Origin: Parvicella sp041583015
GTDB lineage: Bacteria > Bacteroidota > Bacteroidia > Flavobacteriales_D > Parvicellaceae
DNA length: 64,000 nt
Direction: 5' to 3'
Assembly: GCA_041583015.1 (NCBI GenBank)
Contig: JBFHGR010000002.1
Coordinates: forward strand, 9,655-73,654
Part shown: in pieces, positions 52,860 through 61,832 of the stretch
How the letters are laid out: each line of letters opens with the position of its first letter
Numbering within the stretch: position 1 is the first letter of the stretch
Position numbers and translations under genes: made by a program
Notes under the pieces: generated by a model
The model's database searches: none
The model's input: the letters and a program-made list of their open reading frames with translations, nothing else
What the model was told of the DNA's origin: nothing

Positions 52860-53909
52860 TCAAGGATACATTGGTTCAATAGTATCTTTAACATACTTTC
52901 TAAGAATTTTCTCTTGTCTAGAATCCAATTTCAACCCTTTATCTCTTCCTCCAAATACAGAAAACTGGATATATCTATTAGGATGCTCCTTAATGTTTTC
53001 AACTAATCTAGTGGCCTCTTCAACCATTTCATTCATGTTGTTATACAATAATGAATCTTGCATCAACTTTGTCAAAGTTCCATCTCCATTTTGTATCTCA
53101 TCCAAAATTAAGTTTACATTATCCAATGCTCCGTTAGCCTTATTCACTATTCCATTGATATCTAACTTTGATAAAGAGTCAGATAAATTAGAAAAGTTGG
53201 CCAAAATAGTAGTGATTTGCTCGTTACTTTCTTTAATATTTCCTGTTATTGAGTTCACATTTGCAATCATAGAGGTAATCTGATGCTTGTTTTGATTTAA
53301 TACATGCGTCAAGGAATCTATATTTTTAGTTATACTTTCAAAATTCGTCATAGACTTGTTCAACTTAGCAAAAGTCTCATTTACTTGCCCCGTATTTTCA
53401 CCAAAAACATTCTCTATTGTAGCAATCGCACCATCGGCTGTTTCAAGTAAGATGTTTACTTTTCCCATCAACGGATCAATTTTATTTTCTAAAGTTTTCT
53501 GTAAATCTTCGGCTACAGCACTTATCAAGGTATCTTGATTATCATGAAAAGTAGATGTAGGTACTTCTGGATAGATTATATTAATACTAACAGTCCCCAA
53601 TAAATCTCCTTTCATTTCCGCCTTTGAAGTCAAAGGTATTTTGACTTCTTTATTTGTAATTTCAAACTTAATCACTGTAGAGTGAACATCTTTAGGATTC
53701 AGAGATACTTGAGTTACTTTTCCTATAATCACACCATTTAATTTTACAGCGTTCCCTTCAGCGATACCATCTGCACTTTCGTATACAGCATAGTACTCTG
53801 TTTTTTCACCAAATAAAGTCTGTCCTTTCAGAAAAAAGAATCCTAAAATCAGTGCTGTTATCGCCATTGCGGCAAATATCCCTACGATAAACTCTTTTCT
53901 TATTTTCAT
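52860..53909 (-). CDS. MlaD / MCE-family phospholipid transport protein
   Basis: A 349-residue protein with an N-terminal membrane anchor (about 7-28) and the MCE domain (about 38-120): YYAVYESADGIAEGNAVKLN followed by GVIIGKVTQVSLNPKDV. A long helical part follows (IENVFGENTGQVNETFAKLN, SMIANVNSITGNIKESNEQI), probably a coiled coil that lengthens the periplasmic tube. MlaD-type proteins bind phospholipids for transport between inner and outer membrane with an ABC transporter; the MlaE and MlaF genes are not here. It starts one base after the amidase stop. Confidence 0.92.
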   Translation of the reverse strand: MKIRKEFIVGIFAAMAITALILGFFFLKGQTLFGEKTEYYAVYESADGIAEGNAVKLNGVIIGKVTQVSLNPKDVHSTVIKFEITNKEVKIPLTSKAEMKGDLLGTVSINIIYPEVPTSTFHDNQDTLISAVAEDLQKTLENKIDPLMGKVNILLETADGAIATIENVFGENTGQVNETFAKLNKSMTNFESITKNIDSLTHVLNQNKHQITSMIANVNSITGNIKESNEQITTILANFSNLSDSLSKLDINGIVNKANGALDNVNLILDEIQNGDGTLTKLMQDSLLYNNMNEMVEEATRLVENIKEHPNRYIQFSVFGGRDKGLKLDSRQEKILRKYVKDTIEPMYP

Positions 53910-53910
53910 A

Positions 53911-55089
53911 TCATTTTTTCAATTTACTTTTATCAGCAGCATACTTCACATCCACTTTTTTACCATTTTCGTATGCCACCATAAATGCAGTATCATATCC
54001 TTTTTCTCGAACTTCTGTTTGTCGTTCTTTAGCATCATCATATGATGTATAATTTCCAACAAAATATTTATACCATTTACCAGAAGGTATCATTTCTACG
54101 TCAACCATCCCTTTAAAGTTCTCTGGTTTTGTAGGTAAATTTAATGTAGAAGTAGCAATTTGAACCTTAAACACAATACCTTCATTGATTTTAACATCTT
54201 CTTTAGGCTCTTCCTTCTTAATTGGTTTTTCTTGTTTGACAGGCGTTTCAAATGGATCTTCTCCTACATTACCTGAAATACCATCAACCTTATCCGTATG
54301 AGTTTTATAAGACTTAAAAGAATCAAACAATTCCTTAGCTAATTTTACTTGACCTTCTTTACTCGCTAAAAACTTCACTTCTTCCTTATGAGATAGAAAA
54401 CCTAACTCCACTAAAACAGATGGCATTGTAGCCCGATATAAAACAACAAACCCGGCCTGTTTTACTCCTCTATCATGTCTTTTCAAATCCCCTACAAAAT
54501 TTTTCTGGATAAAATCTGCAAAGACTAAACTCTGATCCAAGAAAGCATTTTGTCTCATTGCCAACGCGATGTATGCATCGGGATCATTTGGATTGAAATC
54601 TTCATACGTATTCTCATGCCCATCCTCCATTAAAATAGCATTATTCTCTTTTTTTGCAACTTCCAATGAAGCGGCAGACTTGTGCAATCCAAGCACCCAG
54701 GACTCAGCCCCTTTTGCAGAAGCATTACCGGCAGCATTACAATGCAGAGATATAAATAAATCCGCACCTGCCTTGTTTGCTTTGGCTGCCCTATCTGCCA
54801 ATCCTATAAATTCATCCGTACTTCTCGTGTAAATTACATTCACCTTAGGAAATTCCTTTTTGATCATTTTTCCTAATTCTAAACCAACACTTAGCACGAC
54901 ATCTTTTTCGTAAACTTTGCCATTCACCGCGCCAGGATCTTTACCTCCATGACCTGGATCAATCACGACTGTATTTATTCCTAAACCTGTTTGTCCGGAA
55001 TAAAAATTCACAAACATTAACAATGCTAAGGCAAGTATCCACGAATTTCTTCGTTTCTCAGGAGAATATATTACTTTTGCTGACTTCAT
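53911..55089 (-). CDS. N-acetylmuramoyl-L-alanine amidase (Amidase_3) with C-terminal SPOR-like domain
   Basis: A 392-residue periplasmic enzyme that cleaves the bond between muramic acid and the stem peptide to separate dividing cells. I start it at MKSAKVIYSPEKRRNSWILA; a further in-frame start at 55134 overlaps lptD. After a signal or anchor helix (about 18-31), the amidase domain has VVIDPGHGGKDPGAVNGKVY, FISLHCNAAGNASAKGAESW and SVLVELGFLSHKEEVKF, giving the zinc ligands and catalytic Glu of AmiC-type enzymes. The C-terminal 80 residues (VFKVQIATSTLNLPTKPENF, YFVGNYTSYDDAKERQTEVR) resemble SPOR, the division-site septal-glycan-binding domain. mlaD follows after one base. Confidence 0.94.
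   Translation of the reverse strand: MKSAKVIYSPEKRRNSWILALALLMFVNFYSGQTGLGINTVVIDPGHGGKDPGAVNGKVYEKDVVLSVGLELGKMIKKEFPKVNVIYTRSTDEFIGLADRAAKANKAGADLFISLHCNAAGNASAKGAESWVLGLHKSAASLEVAKKENNAILMEDGHENTYEDFNPNDPDAYIALAMRQNAFLDQSLVFADFIQKNFVGDLKRHDRGVKQAGFVVLYRATMPSVLVELGFLSHKEEVKFLASKEGQVKLAKELFDSFKSYKTHTDKVDGISGNVGEDPFETPVKQEKPIKKEEPKEDVKINEGIVFKVQIATSTLNLPTKPENFKGMVDVEMIPSGKWYKYFVGNYTSYDDAKERQTEVREKGYDTAFMVAYENGKKVDVKYAADKSKLKK
55072..55079 (+). promoter_or_regulatory. Putative -7 element for lptD inside the amidase 5' end
   Basis: TACTTTTG on the plus strand lies within the first codons of the divergent amidase gene, 24 bases before the lptD TTG start. It matches TAnnTTTG. If real, lptD transcription starts inside the amidase gene and the two promoters overlap. 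Confidence 0.33.
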
Positions 55090-55103
55090 AATTATAATAT
55101 TGT

Positions 55104-57707
55104 TTGCTGTCATATAAAACATCACAATACTCAAAGACCAAAAATACGGTCTTAAGCAATGCTTTGAGAGTAACTTCTTTTAGAGTTATTCTAACTGTGT
55201 TGTTAATAATCCAATTTGGTTCATACTTTTCACAAGACTCTTTGAGTCAATTAGAAGCACCTCTCAATTATAATGCCGAGGATTCAATGATACTAAATCT
55301 CAAGTATGAAAAGGCCTATTTATACAACAATGCGCATATCGATTATGGTGATTATATCCTCAACGCGTGCTACATTGAATTCGATTTCAAAACCAAAAAT
55401 GTATTGGCTAAATATTGCACTGATTCTGCAGGAAGTAAAATTGGAATTCCTGAACTTTCGGATGGAAATACAACAACGAAAGCTGACAGTCTAAAGTTTA
55501 ATTTCGAAACAAAAAGAGGGATCACTTACCATGTAAAACTACAAGAAGGTGAAGGTTATATTCACGGTAACAAAGTTAAACGACAAGAAAACGGTGAAAT
55601 TCATATAGATACTGCACTCTACACTACTTGCGATCTAGATCACCCTCACTACTTTTTTAAATTGAGAAAAGCTATCATAGTACCTGACGATAAAATTATC
55701 TCAGGACCTATAAATCTTTATATTGCTGACATCCCCACTCCATTAGGGTTACCTTTTGCATTCATCCCAAATAAAGAAAGAGGTTCTAACGGTATTATTA
55801 TGCCTACATATGGAGAATCTTCCCTTGGTTTTTTCTTAGCAAATGGTGGTTATTACCATAAATTTAAAAATGATAGACTATCAACTGCTTTCACTGGTGA
55901 TATCTACACAAAAGGAAGTTGGGCTTTAAAAAACAACACAGCCTACGCCACTAAATATAAACATAGTGGATCTGTAGGTTTAACTTTTAGGCAAACAATA
56001 ACTGGCGAAAAACTAGGTGATATAGAACTTGATGGCTACAGTAAAGCAACAGACTTTTTAGTAGAGTGGACACATAGGCAAGATCCTAAAAGTATTCCTG
56101 GAATGTCATTTAGTGCGTATGTAAAAGCAGGGACAGGAACAGTATACTCCAATGATTTTGGAAACAATGCAGTCAATCCAGAAAACTATTTGAATAACAC
56201 ATTTAACTCAAATATTTCATTCAGTAAGACATTCAAAAAGTTACCGAGTAACCTAAGTGTTAACTTAAGACATAGTCAAAACTCAAACACAAAAATTGTT
56301 TCTTTTACATTGCCAGAAGTGACGTACAGTGTCAATAGATTTTATCCTGGAAAATGGTTGCCATCAAACAGTATTGTAAAAAGTAAAGTTCGAAAAGGAA
56401 TTGAAAAAATTGGTATTACCTATATTAACAATACTAAAAACGAAACATCTATTGCAGATTCTCTACTAAGTTTTAATAGCCTGGATAGACTTGGTGATAA
56501 TATGCGAAATGGAATGAAGCACACCATCAATACGTCTGCTAGTTTCCCTTTCTTGAAAAACGCAATAACCTTTACACCTTCTATTTCAACTAATGCATTG
56601 ATGTATTTAAATCAAACTAACAAGTTCTACGATACCACAAACGAAACGGTAAATACAGACACCATAAATCAGTTCAGTATTCCTACTTGGTCTACATTTA
56701 GCGCTTCATTTACAAGTAAAATTTATGGTTTCTATGAATTTGCAGGATTCCTACAAGGAAAGAAAGAAGCAAAAATAAGACATGTTTTAACACCTACTGC
56801 TAACTTTAGTTTAAGACCCGATAATGGATATGAATACAATTATCAATATGATACTTTAGGTAATCTCGCATATACCACACCTTATGACGGACAAATCTTT
56901 GGCGCTCCACCAACAGGAAGTTCAGGTAAAGTTAATTTCAGTCTGATTAATGCATTTGAGATGCGTCAGATAAACCTTAAAGATACTGGAGACAACCCCT
57001 ATTTGTATAAAAACATACTGGATAACTTCACCATTTCATCTGGTTATGACCTCATGCGAGATTCATTAAATTGGGACAATGTTACATTATCTGGTAGAAC
57101 TAATATCTCTAAATTATTCAATACTAGATTTGGTGCTTCTCTTGACCCATACGAAAGAGATAGTCTTGGAAGAGCATACAACAAATTTGTGAAAGATGTT
57201 GAAGGAAAATATTTTAACCTTAGAACCGCTACTGCTTCTGTTGGTTTTTCATTAAAAAGTAAAAAGAATAAAGAAAAATTAGAGTCAGATAAAGGTTCTG
57301 AAGAAGAGTTGGAATTTATCAACAACAACCTTGATGAGTTCATTCAATTTGGGGAAGCATGGAATTGGTCTGCGAATTTCAACTATACACTAAACTATAC
57401 TAGGGTTTATCGTTTTGAGGAGAAAGACACTATGCAATTCACCCAAAACATTAACCTAAACGGACAAATGAATTTGACGGCCAATTGGAATATTAGATTT
57501 CAAACCAACTACGACATCACAAATAAGCAATTCAGTTATTCATCTGTAGAAATTACAAGAAATTTACATTGCTGGGAAATGACATTTAATTGGGTTCCAT
57601 ATGGACCAATGAAAAGTTATAATGTACAAATCAATGTTAAATCTTCCATTTTGCAAGATCTTAAATTGCAAAGACGTAGAAGTTGGTATGACAATGGTGT
57701 TAGGTAA
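55104..57707 (+). CDS. lptD: LPS-assembly protein LptD-like (outer-membrane beta-barrel)
   Basis: An 867-residue protein that I judge to be Bacteroidota LptD, the outer-membrane barrel that inserts lipopolysaccharide. The N-terminal 200 residues have the OstA/LptA-like repeats (KYEKAYLYNNAHIDYGDYIL, NVLAKYCTDSAGSKIG), followed by IADIPTPLGLPFAFIPNKER, a typical LptD junction. The C-terminal 600 residues are barrel strands with GYDLMRDSLNWDNVTLSGRT and TANWNIRFQTNYDITNKQ. The start is uncertain: TTG at 55104 or TTG at 55164, the latter giving LRVTSFRVILTVLLIIQFGS as a more normal signal peptide. It is divergent from the amidase gene, and a terminator follows. Confidence 0.88.
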   Translation: MLSYKTSQYSKTKNTVLSNALRVTSFRVILTVLLIIQFGSYFSQDSLSQLEAPLNYNAEDSMILNLKYEKAYLYNNAHIDYGDYILNACYIEFDFKTKNVLAKYCTDSAGSKIGIPELSDGNTTTKADSLKFNFETKRGITYHVKLQEGEGYIHGNKVKRQENGEIHIDTALYTTCDLDHPHYFFKLRKAIIVPDDKIISGPINLYIADIPTPLGLPFAFIPNKERGSNGIIMPTYGESSLGFFLANGGYYHKFKNDRLSTAFTGDIYTKGSWALKNNTAYATKYKHSGSVGLTFRQTITGEKLGDIELDGYSKATDFLVEWTHRQDPKSIPGMSFSAYVKAGTGTVYSNDFGNNAVNPENYLNNTFNSNISFSKTFKKLPSNLSVNLRHSQNSNTKIVSFTLPEVTYSVNRFYPGKWLPSNSIVKSKVRKGIEKIGITYINNTKNETSIADSLLSFNSLDRLGDNMRNGMKHTINTSASFPFLKNAITFTPSISTNALMYLNQTNKFYDTTNETVNTDTINQFSIPTWSTFSASFTSKIYGFYEFAGFLQGKKEAKIRHVLTPTANFSLRPDNGYEYNYQYDTLGNLAYTTPYDGQIFGAPPTGSSGKVNFSLINAFEMRQINLKDTGDNPYLYKNILDNFTISSGYDLMRDSLNWDNVTLSGRTNISKLFNTRFGASLDPYERDSLGRAYNKFVKDVEGKYFNLRTATASVGFSLKSKKNKEKLESDKGSEEELEFINNNLDEFIQFGEAWNWSANFNYTLNYTRVYRFEEKDTMQFTQNINLNGQMNLTANWNIRFQTNYDITNKQFSYSSVEITRNLHCWEMTFNWVPYGPMKSYNVQINVKSSILQDLKLQRRRSWYDNGVR

Positions 57708-57745
57708 AAAAAAGAAGGAAACTTCTGTCCCCTCCTTTTTTTTTT
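57706..57745 (+). terminator. Probable Rho-independent terminator after lptD
   Basis: A run of A followed by GAAGGA pairs with TCC and a long run of T around a loop containing ACTTCTGTCCC. The T tract is strong; the stem is weak in GC. Confidence 0.55.
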
Positions 57746-57790
57746 GTATTACTACAATTTCTTTTCGGTCAATAAAAAATTTAATTTTAA

Positions 57791-59305
57791 TTAATCAATA
57801 GCAACATATTTATCTTCTGGATAAATTTCTTCAAATGTCATTACTTTATTTTCCTCCACTCTTCGGTAAATCATATCCCGTTTCATTTCGTCAGTACTAT
57901 TTAAACCGCACGCCTCTAAAATTTCTTTGACTGCCAAAATCGTATTAGTATGATAATTTCCTACTCTCACTTTTTTATCGGATACATCTAAGCCTTTCAT
58001 CAGTGGTTTCTCTTGTGTTGCTATTCCAGTAGGACATTTTCCACTATCGCAAGCTAAGGCTTGTATACAACCTAATGCAAACATCATTGCTCTAGCGCTA
58101 TTAACACCATCAGCACCCAATGCCATTAATTTAACTACGTCAAATCCTGTCATCACTCTACCAGAAGCTATCAATTTAATATTCTTCTTGATGTCATATT
58201 TCACCATACAATTGTATGCAAAAGCCAATGCATCATATAACGGCATTCCAATTCTATCCGAAAACTCCAAAGGTGCAGCACCTGTTCCACCTTCTGTTCC
58301 ATCTATTGTAATAAAATCAGGATAAATACCTGTATTTTTTATTTGCTTGCAAATATCTTCAAACTCAGTAGTTTTCCCCATACACATTTTAAACCCTGTA
58401 GGTTTCCCTCCACAAAGATCTCGCAATTCATTTACAAACTCTAAAAGACCTTTACTATCGTTAAATGCAGAGTGCCCGGGAGGTGACAAAACATCGATAC
58501 CAGGTTTTACGTGTCTAATTGCTGCTATCTCAGGTGTGTTTTTTGCTCCAGGCAGAATCCCTCCATGCCCAGGTTTCGCACCTTGAGAAAGTTTAATCTC
58601 TACCATTTTTACGTTAGGAATTGAAGCATTTTTCTTGAACAAATCTCTATTGAATGTTCCATCATCATTTCTACACCCAAAATATCCAGTTCCAATTTGC
58701 CAAATTAAATCTCCACCTGGCTCAATGTGATACTGACTAATACCACCTTCACCTGTGTTATGTGCAAAATTACCCAATTTAGCACCTCCATTCAATGCCA
58801 AAACCGCATTTCTACTTAAAGATCCATAACTCATTGCTGAAATATTCATTATACTGCAATCATATGGTTGCGTACATTGTGGACCTCCAACCATCATTCT
58901 CAAATCACCTTTTATGTGCGTTGTATAAATTGAATGTGTAACCCACTCATAACCTGGTTCAGTTGTGTCTAATTGCGTTCCAAAAGGAACTGTTTGTCTC
59001 ACAGATTTCGCTCTTTGATAAACAATACTTCTGTCTCTTCTGTTAAAAGGTCTACCACTCAAATCTGACTCAATAAAATATTGACTAATTTCTGGTCGAA
59101 TAGACTCAAAAACATATCTCAATCTTCCTACCAAAGGATAGTTTTTTCTGATGGTATGTTTATTCTGAATAATATCAAAAAACCCCATAAAAACAAACGG
59201 AAGAACAACACCAAGCACCCACCAAAACCCTTGATGAATGTACAAACCACAAGCACCTAATCCTGCAATTAAGATAACGCTCACAAAAACAAATTTCAAT
59301 CTCAT
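57791..59305 (-). CDS. FMN-binding glutamate-synthase-like protein with N-terminal membrane helices
   Basis: A 504-residue protein with two hydrophobic segments at the N-terminus (about 4-20 and 28-45) and a glutamate-synthase-like FMN barrel (about 100-480). Family segments are MSYGSLSRNAVLALNGGAKL, HNTGEGGISQYHIEPGGDLI, IKLSQGAKPGHGGILPGAKN and ITIDGTEGGTGAAPLEFSDR. The CDSGKCPTGIATQ motif is the partial Fe-S cysteine site. The glutaminase domain of true glutamate synthase is absent, so it is a stand-alone flavoprotein. Related proteins transfer electrons to unknown acceptors. The membrane anchor is common in Bacteroidota homologues. Confidence 0.88.
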   Translation of the reverse strand: MRLKFVFVSVILIAGLGACGLYIHQGFWWVLGVVLPFVFMGFFDIIQNKHTIRKNYPLVGRLRYVFESIRPEISQYFIESDLSGRPFNRRDRSIVYQRAKSVRQTVPFGTQLDTTEPGYEWVTHSIYTTHIKGDLRMMVGGPQCTQPYDCSIMNISAMSYGSLSRNAVLALNGGAKLGNFAHNTGEGGISQYHIEPGGDLIWQIGTGYFGCRNDDGTFNRDLFKKNASIPNVKMVEIKLSQGAKPGHGGILPGAKNTPEIAAIRHVKPGIDVLSPPGHSAFNDSKGLLEFVNELRDLCGGKPTGFKMCMGKTTEFEDICKQIKNTGIYPDFITIDGTEGGTGAAPLEFSDRIGMPLYDALAFAYNCMVKYDIKKNIKLIASGRVMTGFDVVKLMALGADGVNSARAMMFALGCIQALACDSGKCPTGIATQEKPLMKGLDVSDKKVRVGNYHTNTILAVKEILEACGLNSTDEMKRDMIYRRVEENKVMTFEEIYPEDKYVAID

Positions 59306-59310
59306 TTCTT

Positions 59311-60558
59311 TTAGATTTTAATAAATTTCAACACCTCCAAATAATCGTTTTTTCGAATTTGAATCTGATAAACTCCACTTTCTATATCTGAAAGTAATAA
59401 TGTATCTCCTTCTTTATAAATTCCAGACTTTACCACCTTACCATTTAAGGCTATAATAGCATACTGTACCGATTCAAATTTAATATCAATTTTCAATTTA
59501 TCAATTGTTGGGTTAGGAAAAACTTTTGTTGTATTCAAACCATGCTGAACAATTGACGTTGCTTGAGAAGGTTCAACAATTAACTCAATGGCTTTAGTGC
59601 CATCACTCCACTCCCCCATAAATCTTTGTTTATCTGTATCTCCAAATGCATAATCACAATCTACTCCATAAAAAGTACAACTTAACAGAGCATCTGCTAA
59701 TTTCCAATAGCAATAAAAGTCTACCGCATCCGTTTTTGCTGCTACATATCCTCCAGTGATAACAGCACTTACTGTGCCTCCATCATATGTATTATCTGAA
59801 GCCAACGGTTCATTGTGAGATGCTTCTAATACAGGTGAACCATAATTATCTTCCAATTGTGTGATGTAATTTTTGTGACTAGTAGCAATATTTGTACTAT
59901 CAAAAATTTCTCTTCCAAAAGAATTTCCTACTACAATATCATTTTCACCAACAACAATCAATGCATTATAGTCTACATCCATAGGAGCATAACTATTAAT
60001 CCTACCCGAATTAATACCTCCAGTACCAGGCTCGCACAACATAAAACATTGCGGCTTGGGTATCCCATAAGCCAAATATTCCGTAACTAAATTGGAGGTA
60101 ATTACACCACCATAAGAATGACCAATCATAGCAAAATGTTCCATCCTGGGTTTTACTCTTATTGGGTTTGAATTTAATTCATCAAATGCATCTAAAATCC
60201 CTGTAATAGCATTTGGAGTATAAGTATTAGGTAATGCAAGATCATTCAATTGATATTTTGGGAAAATCACAATATTACCTTTTTTTACTAAGTGCTCAAT
60301 CCATGCAGCATAGGGGCCTGGATTAAAGACGCCATATCCATGATTAAACACTACCACATCTGCAGAATCTGGCTTTGGAGAATCTGGTTCAAATAACCAA
60401 TACCCATCTGCAGCAAGCCAATTGGTGAAATTGGAAAAAACAACATCCCCATGAGAGTAATCACTTCCACCAGGACCAAATGTTGGCTGAGGAGGTGGTG
60501 TTTGACCAAATCCAACAGTCAAAACACAACCTAAAAAAACTAAGAAATGATACTTCAT
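59311..60558 (-). CDS. Secreted alpha/beta hydrolase with T9SS C-terminal sorting domain
   Basis: A 415-residue protein with a signal peptide (about 1-19). The alpha/beta hydrolase core has DVVVFNHGYGVFNPGPYAAW (oxyanion His-Gly) and the nucleophile Ser148 in MIGHSYGGV. The region LASDNTYDGGTVSAVITGGY follows. The last 70 residues (KVFPNPTIDKLKIDIKF, ALNGKVVKSGIYKEGD, SGVYQIQIRKNDYLEVLKFI) are a type A sorting domain of the type IX secretion system, so the enzyme should be exported and attached to or released from the cell surface. The organism must encode T9SS elsewhere. The substrate, likely an ester, is unknown. Confidence 0.88.
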   Translation of the reverse strand: MKYHFLVFLGCVLTVGFGQTPPPQPTFGPGGSDYSHGDVVFSNFTNWLAADGYWLFEPDSPKPDSADVVVFNHGYGVFNPGPYAAWIEHLVKKGNIVIFPKYQLNDLALPNTYTPNAITGILDAFDELNSNPIRVKPRMEHFAMIGHSYGGVITSNLVTEYLAYGIPKPQCFMLCEPGTGGINSGRINSYAPMDVDYNALIVVGENDIVVGNSFGREIFDSTNIATSHKNYITQLEDNYGSPVLEASHNEPLASDNTYDGGTVSAVITGGYVAAKTDAVDFYCYWKLADALLSCTFYGVDCDYAFGDTDKQRFMGEWSDGTKAIELIVEPSQATSIVQHGLNTTKVFPNPTIDKLKIDIKFESVQYAIIALNGKVVKSGIYKEGDTLLLSDIESGVYQIQIRKNDYLEVLKFIKI

Positions 60559-60578
60559 TGTTCCGTTTTAAAACTATT

Positions 60579-60586
60579 CAAATTTA
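60579..60586 (-). promoter_or_regulatory. Putative -7 element for the T9SS hydrolase gene
   Basis: On the minus strand this reads TAAATTTG, about 20 bases before the start codon, matching TAnnTTTG. Confidence 0.45.
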
Positions 60587-60675
60587 ACAATTATTCTTTA
60601 ACTACTAAATTTAGTTATTGGTATACACTAAACCATGAATAGACGATATTAAATATTTTTGAAGTATATTGTGAT

Positions 60676-60683
60676 TACTTTTG
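60676..60683 (+). promoter_or_regulatory. Putative -7 element for the SiaC-like gene
   Basis: TACTTTTG followed by TA, 31 bases before the start codon at 60715, matches TAnnTTTG. The possible -33 TTTG is only 14 bases away, too close. Confidence 0.42.
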
Positions 60684-60714
60684 TAAACCACTAATTATTA
60701 TTTATTACTTTTAA

Positions 60715-61122
60715 ATGGCTGTTCAAATAAACAAAACGAATAAAACTCCTTACGTACATCTTTGTGCTGACAAAGGCGTATTTCTATTGGAAGGTGTTGT
60801 TCTACCTGAAGATACTTTTGCGTTTTTCAACCCTATAAATTTATATATTACCGAATATTTAAAAGCTCCTAAATCTGAAACAAAGTTGATTCTAAAATTA
60901 GATTATTTCAACACTGCTGCTTCTAGAATGCTGTACAACATGTTAAAGTCATTCAATGACGCATTTCATAAAACAAAAACTATAGTAGATTTTCATTATG
61001 AAGAAGATGATGAAGACTTAAGTGAGGTTTGTGATGAATTTTCAGAAATGTTATCTGACTTAGAATTTAAAAAAATTCCTTTTGATTTATTGGAGACTCC
61101 AACTTTTGAGCAACTGATATAA
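60715..61122 (+). CDS. SiaC-like (DUF1987) regulatory phosphoprotein
   Basis: A 135-residue protein: KTPYVHLCADKGVFLLEGVV, the segment KSETKLILKLDYFNTAASRM and LYNMLKSFND match DUF1987/SiaC. In Pseudomonas SiaC is phosphorylated on a Thr in the corresponding NTSS-like position by the kinase SiaB and dephosphorylated by SiaA, and the unphosphorylated form activates the diguanylate cyclase SiaD. The equivalent residue here would be Thr67. No siaA, siaB or siaD gene is adjacent, so its partners, if any, lie elsewhere. Its 3' end overlaps the convergent maf gene by 36 bases. Confidence 0.8.
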   Translation: MAVQINKTNKTPYVHLCADKGVFLLEGVVLPEDTFAFFNPINLYITEYLKAPKSETKLILKLDYFNTAASRMLYNMLKSFNDAFHKTKTIVDFHYEEDDEDLSEVCDEFSEMLSDLEFKKIPFDLLETPTFEQLI

Positions 61123-61671
61123 TTTATGCACTGGTAACCCCATTACATTATAAAATTCTCCTTCCATTTTTTGAATCCCAACATATCCCATCCATTCTTG
61201 GATGCCATATGAACCGGCTTTATCAAATGGTTGACATTTATCTATATAGAATTCAAGTTCTTCTTGACTTAAATCATGAAAGGTAACGTGGGTAGCATCA
61301 TAAAATGTCTCTTTATGATTATTGGTTCTGATTGTTACTCCTGTATATACGGTATGAGTACTGCCTGCTAATTTTGTCAGCATAGTCAATGCCTCCGACC
61401 GATCTCTTGGTTTACCCAGTACTTCCTCACCTAAACAGACTATAGTATCTGAAGTAATTAGCATTTGATCTTCGTCTAAGACCCCAAAAGCCTCCGATTT
61501 TAAGTTGGATAAAAACATACAGATTTCTTCCTTCTTCAAGTTAGGAGGATACACTTCATCAACTTCTTTTATTTTAATTTCAAACTCAGGTACAATCTCC
61601 TTTAACAATTGTTGCCTTCTAGGTGACTGAGATGCTAAAACGATATTAAATTTTGATAAATTTTCCAACAT
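61087..61671 (-). CDS. maf: Maf family nucleotide pyrophosphatase
   Basis: A 194-residue house-cleaning enzyme that hydrolyses non-canonical or dTTP/UTP-type nucleotides. The N-terminal substrate loop is NIVLASQSPRRQQLLKEIVP; the central TSDTIVCLGEEVLGKPRDRS includes the catalytic Asp region; and VYTGVTIRTNNHKETFYDAT with DKAGSYGIQEWMGYVGIQKM gives the remaining Maf motifs. It overlaps the SiaC-like gene tail to tail by 36 bases. It appears to be a single gene. Confidence 0.95.
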   Translation of the reverse strand: MLENLSKFNIVLASQSPRRQQLLKEIVPEFEIKIKEVDEVYPPNLKKEEICMFLSNLKSEAFGVLDEDQMLITSDTIVCLGEEVLGKPRDRSEALTMLTKLAGSTHTVYTGVTIRTNNHKETFYDATHVTFHDLSQEELEFYIDKCQPFDKAGSYGIQEWMGYVGIQKMEGEFYNVMGLPVHKLYQLLKSWSLQ

Positions 61672-61778
61672 ATGATACTATTGTTTTACAATTAAAATCA
61701 AAATTAACTTTATTAAAGTAATTGATAAATATATTGTACAATTTATATTTTTTACTTGTCAAGACTGAATTAGTTATT

Positions 61779-61812
61779 TTTGCCGAAATCAAGTAAGAAA
61801 TAGTTACATTTG
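61779..61812 (+). promoter_or_regulatory. Putative promoter of the AhpD-like / CYTH pair
   Basis: TTTG (61779-61782) and TACATTTG (61805-61812) are 22 bases apart, giving a short leader before the ATG at 61833. The upstream element is itself part of TATTTTTG (61775-61782), which could be a second, weaker promoter. Confidence 0.48.
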
Positions 61813-61832
61813 AGACCGTTAAATAACACAAA

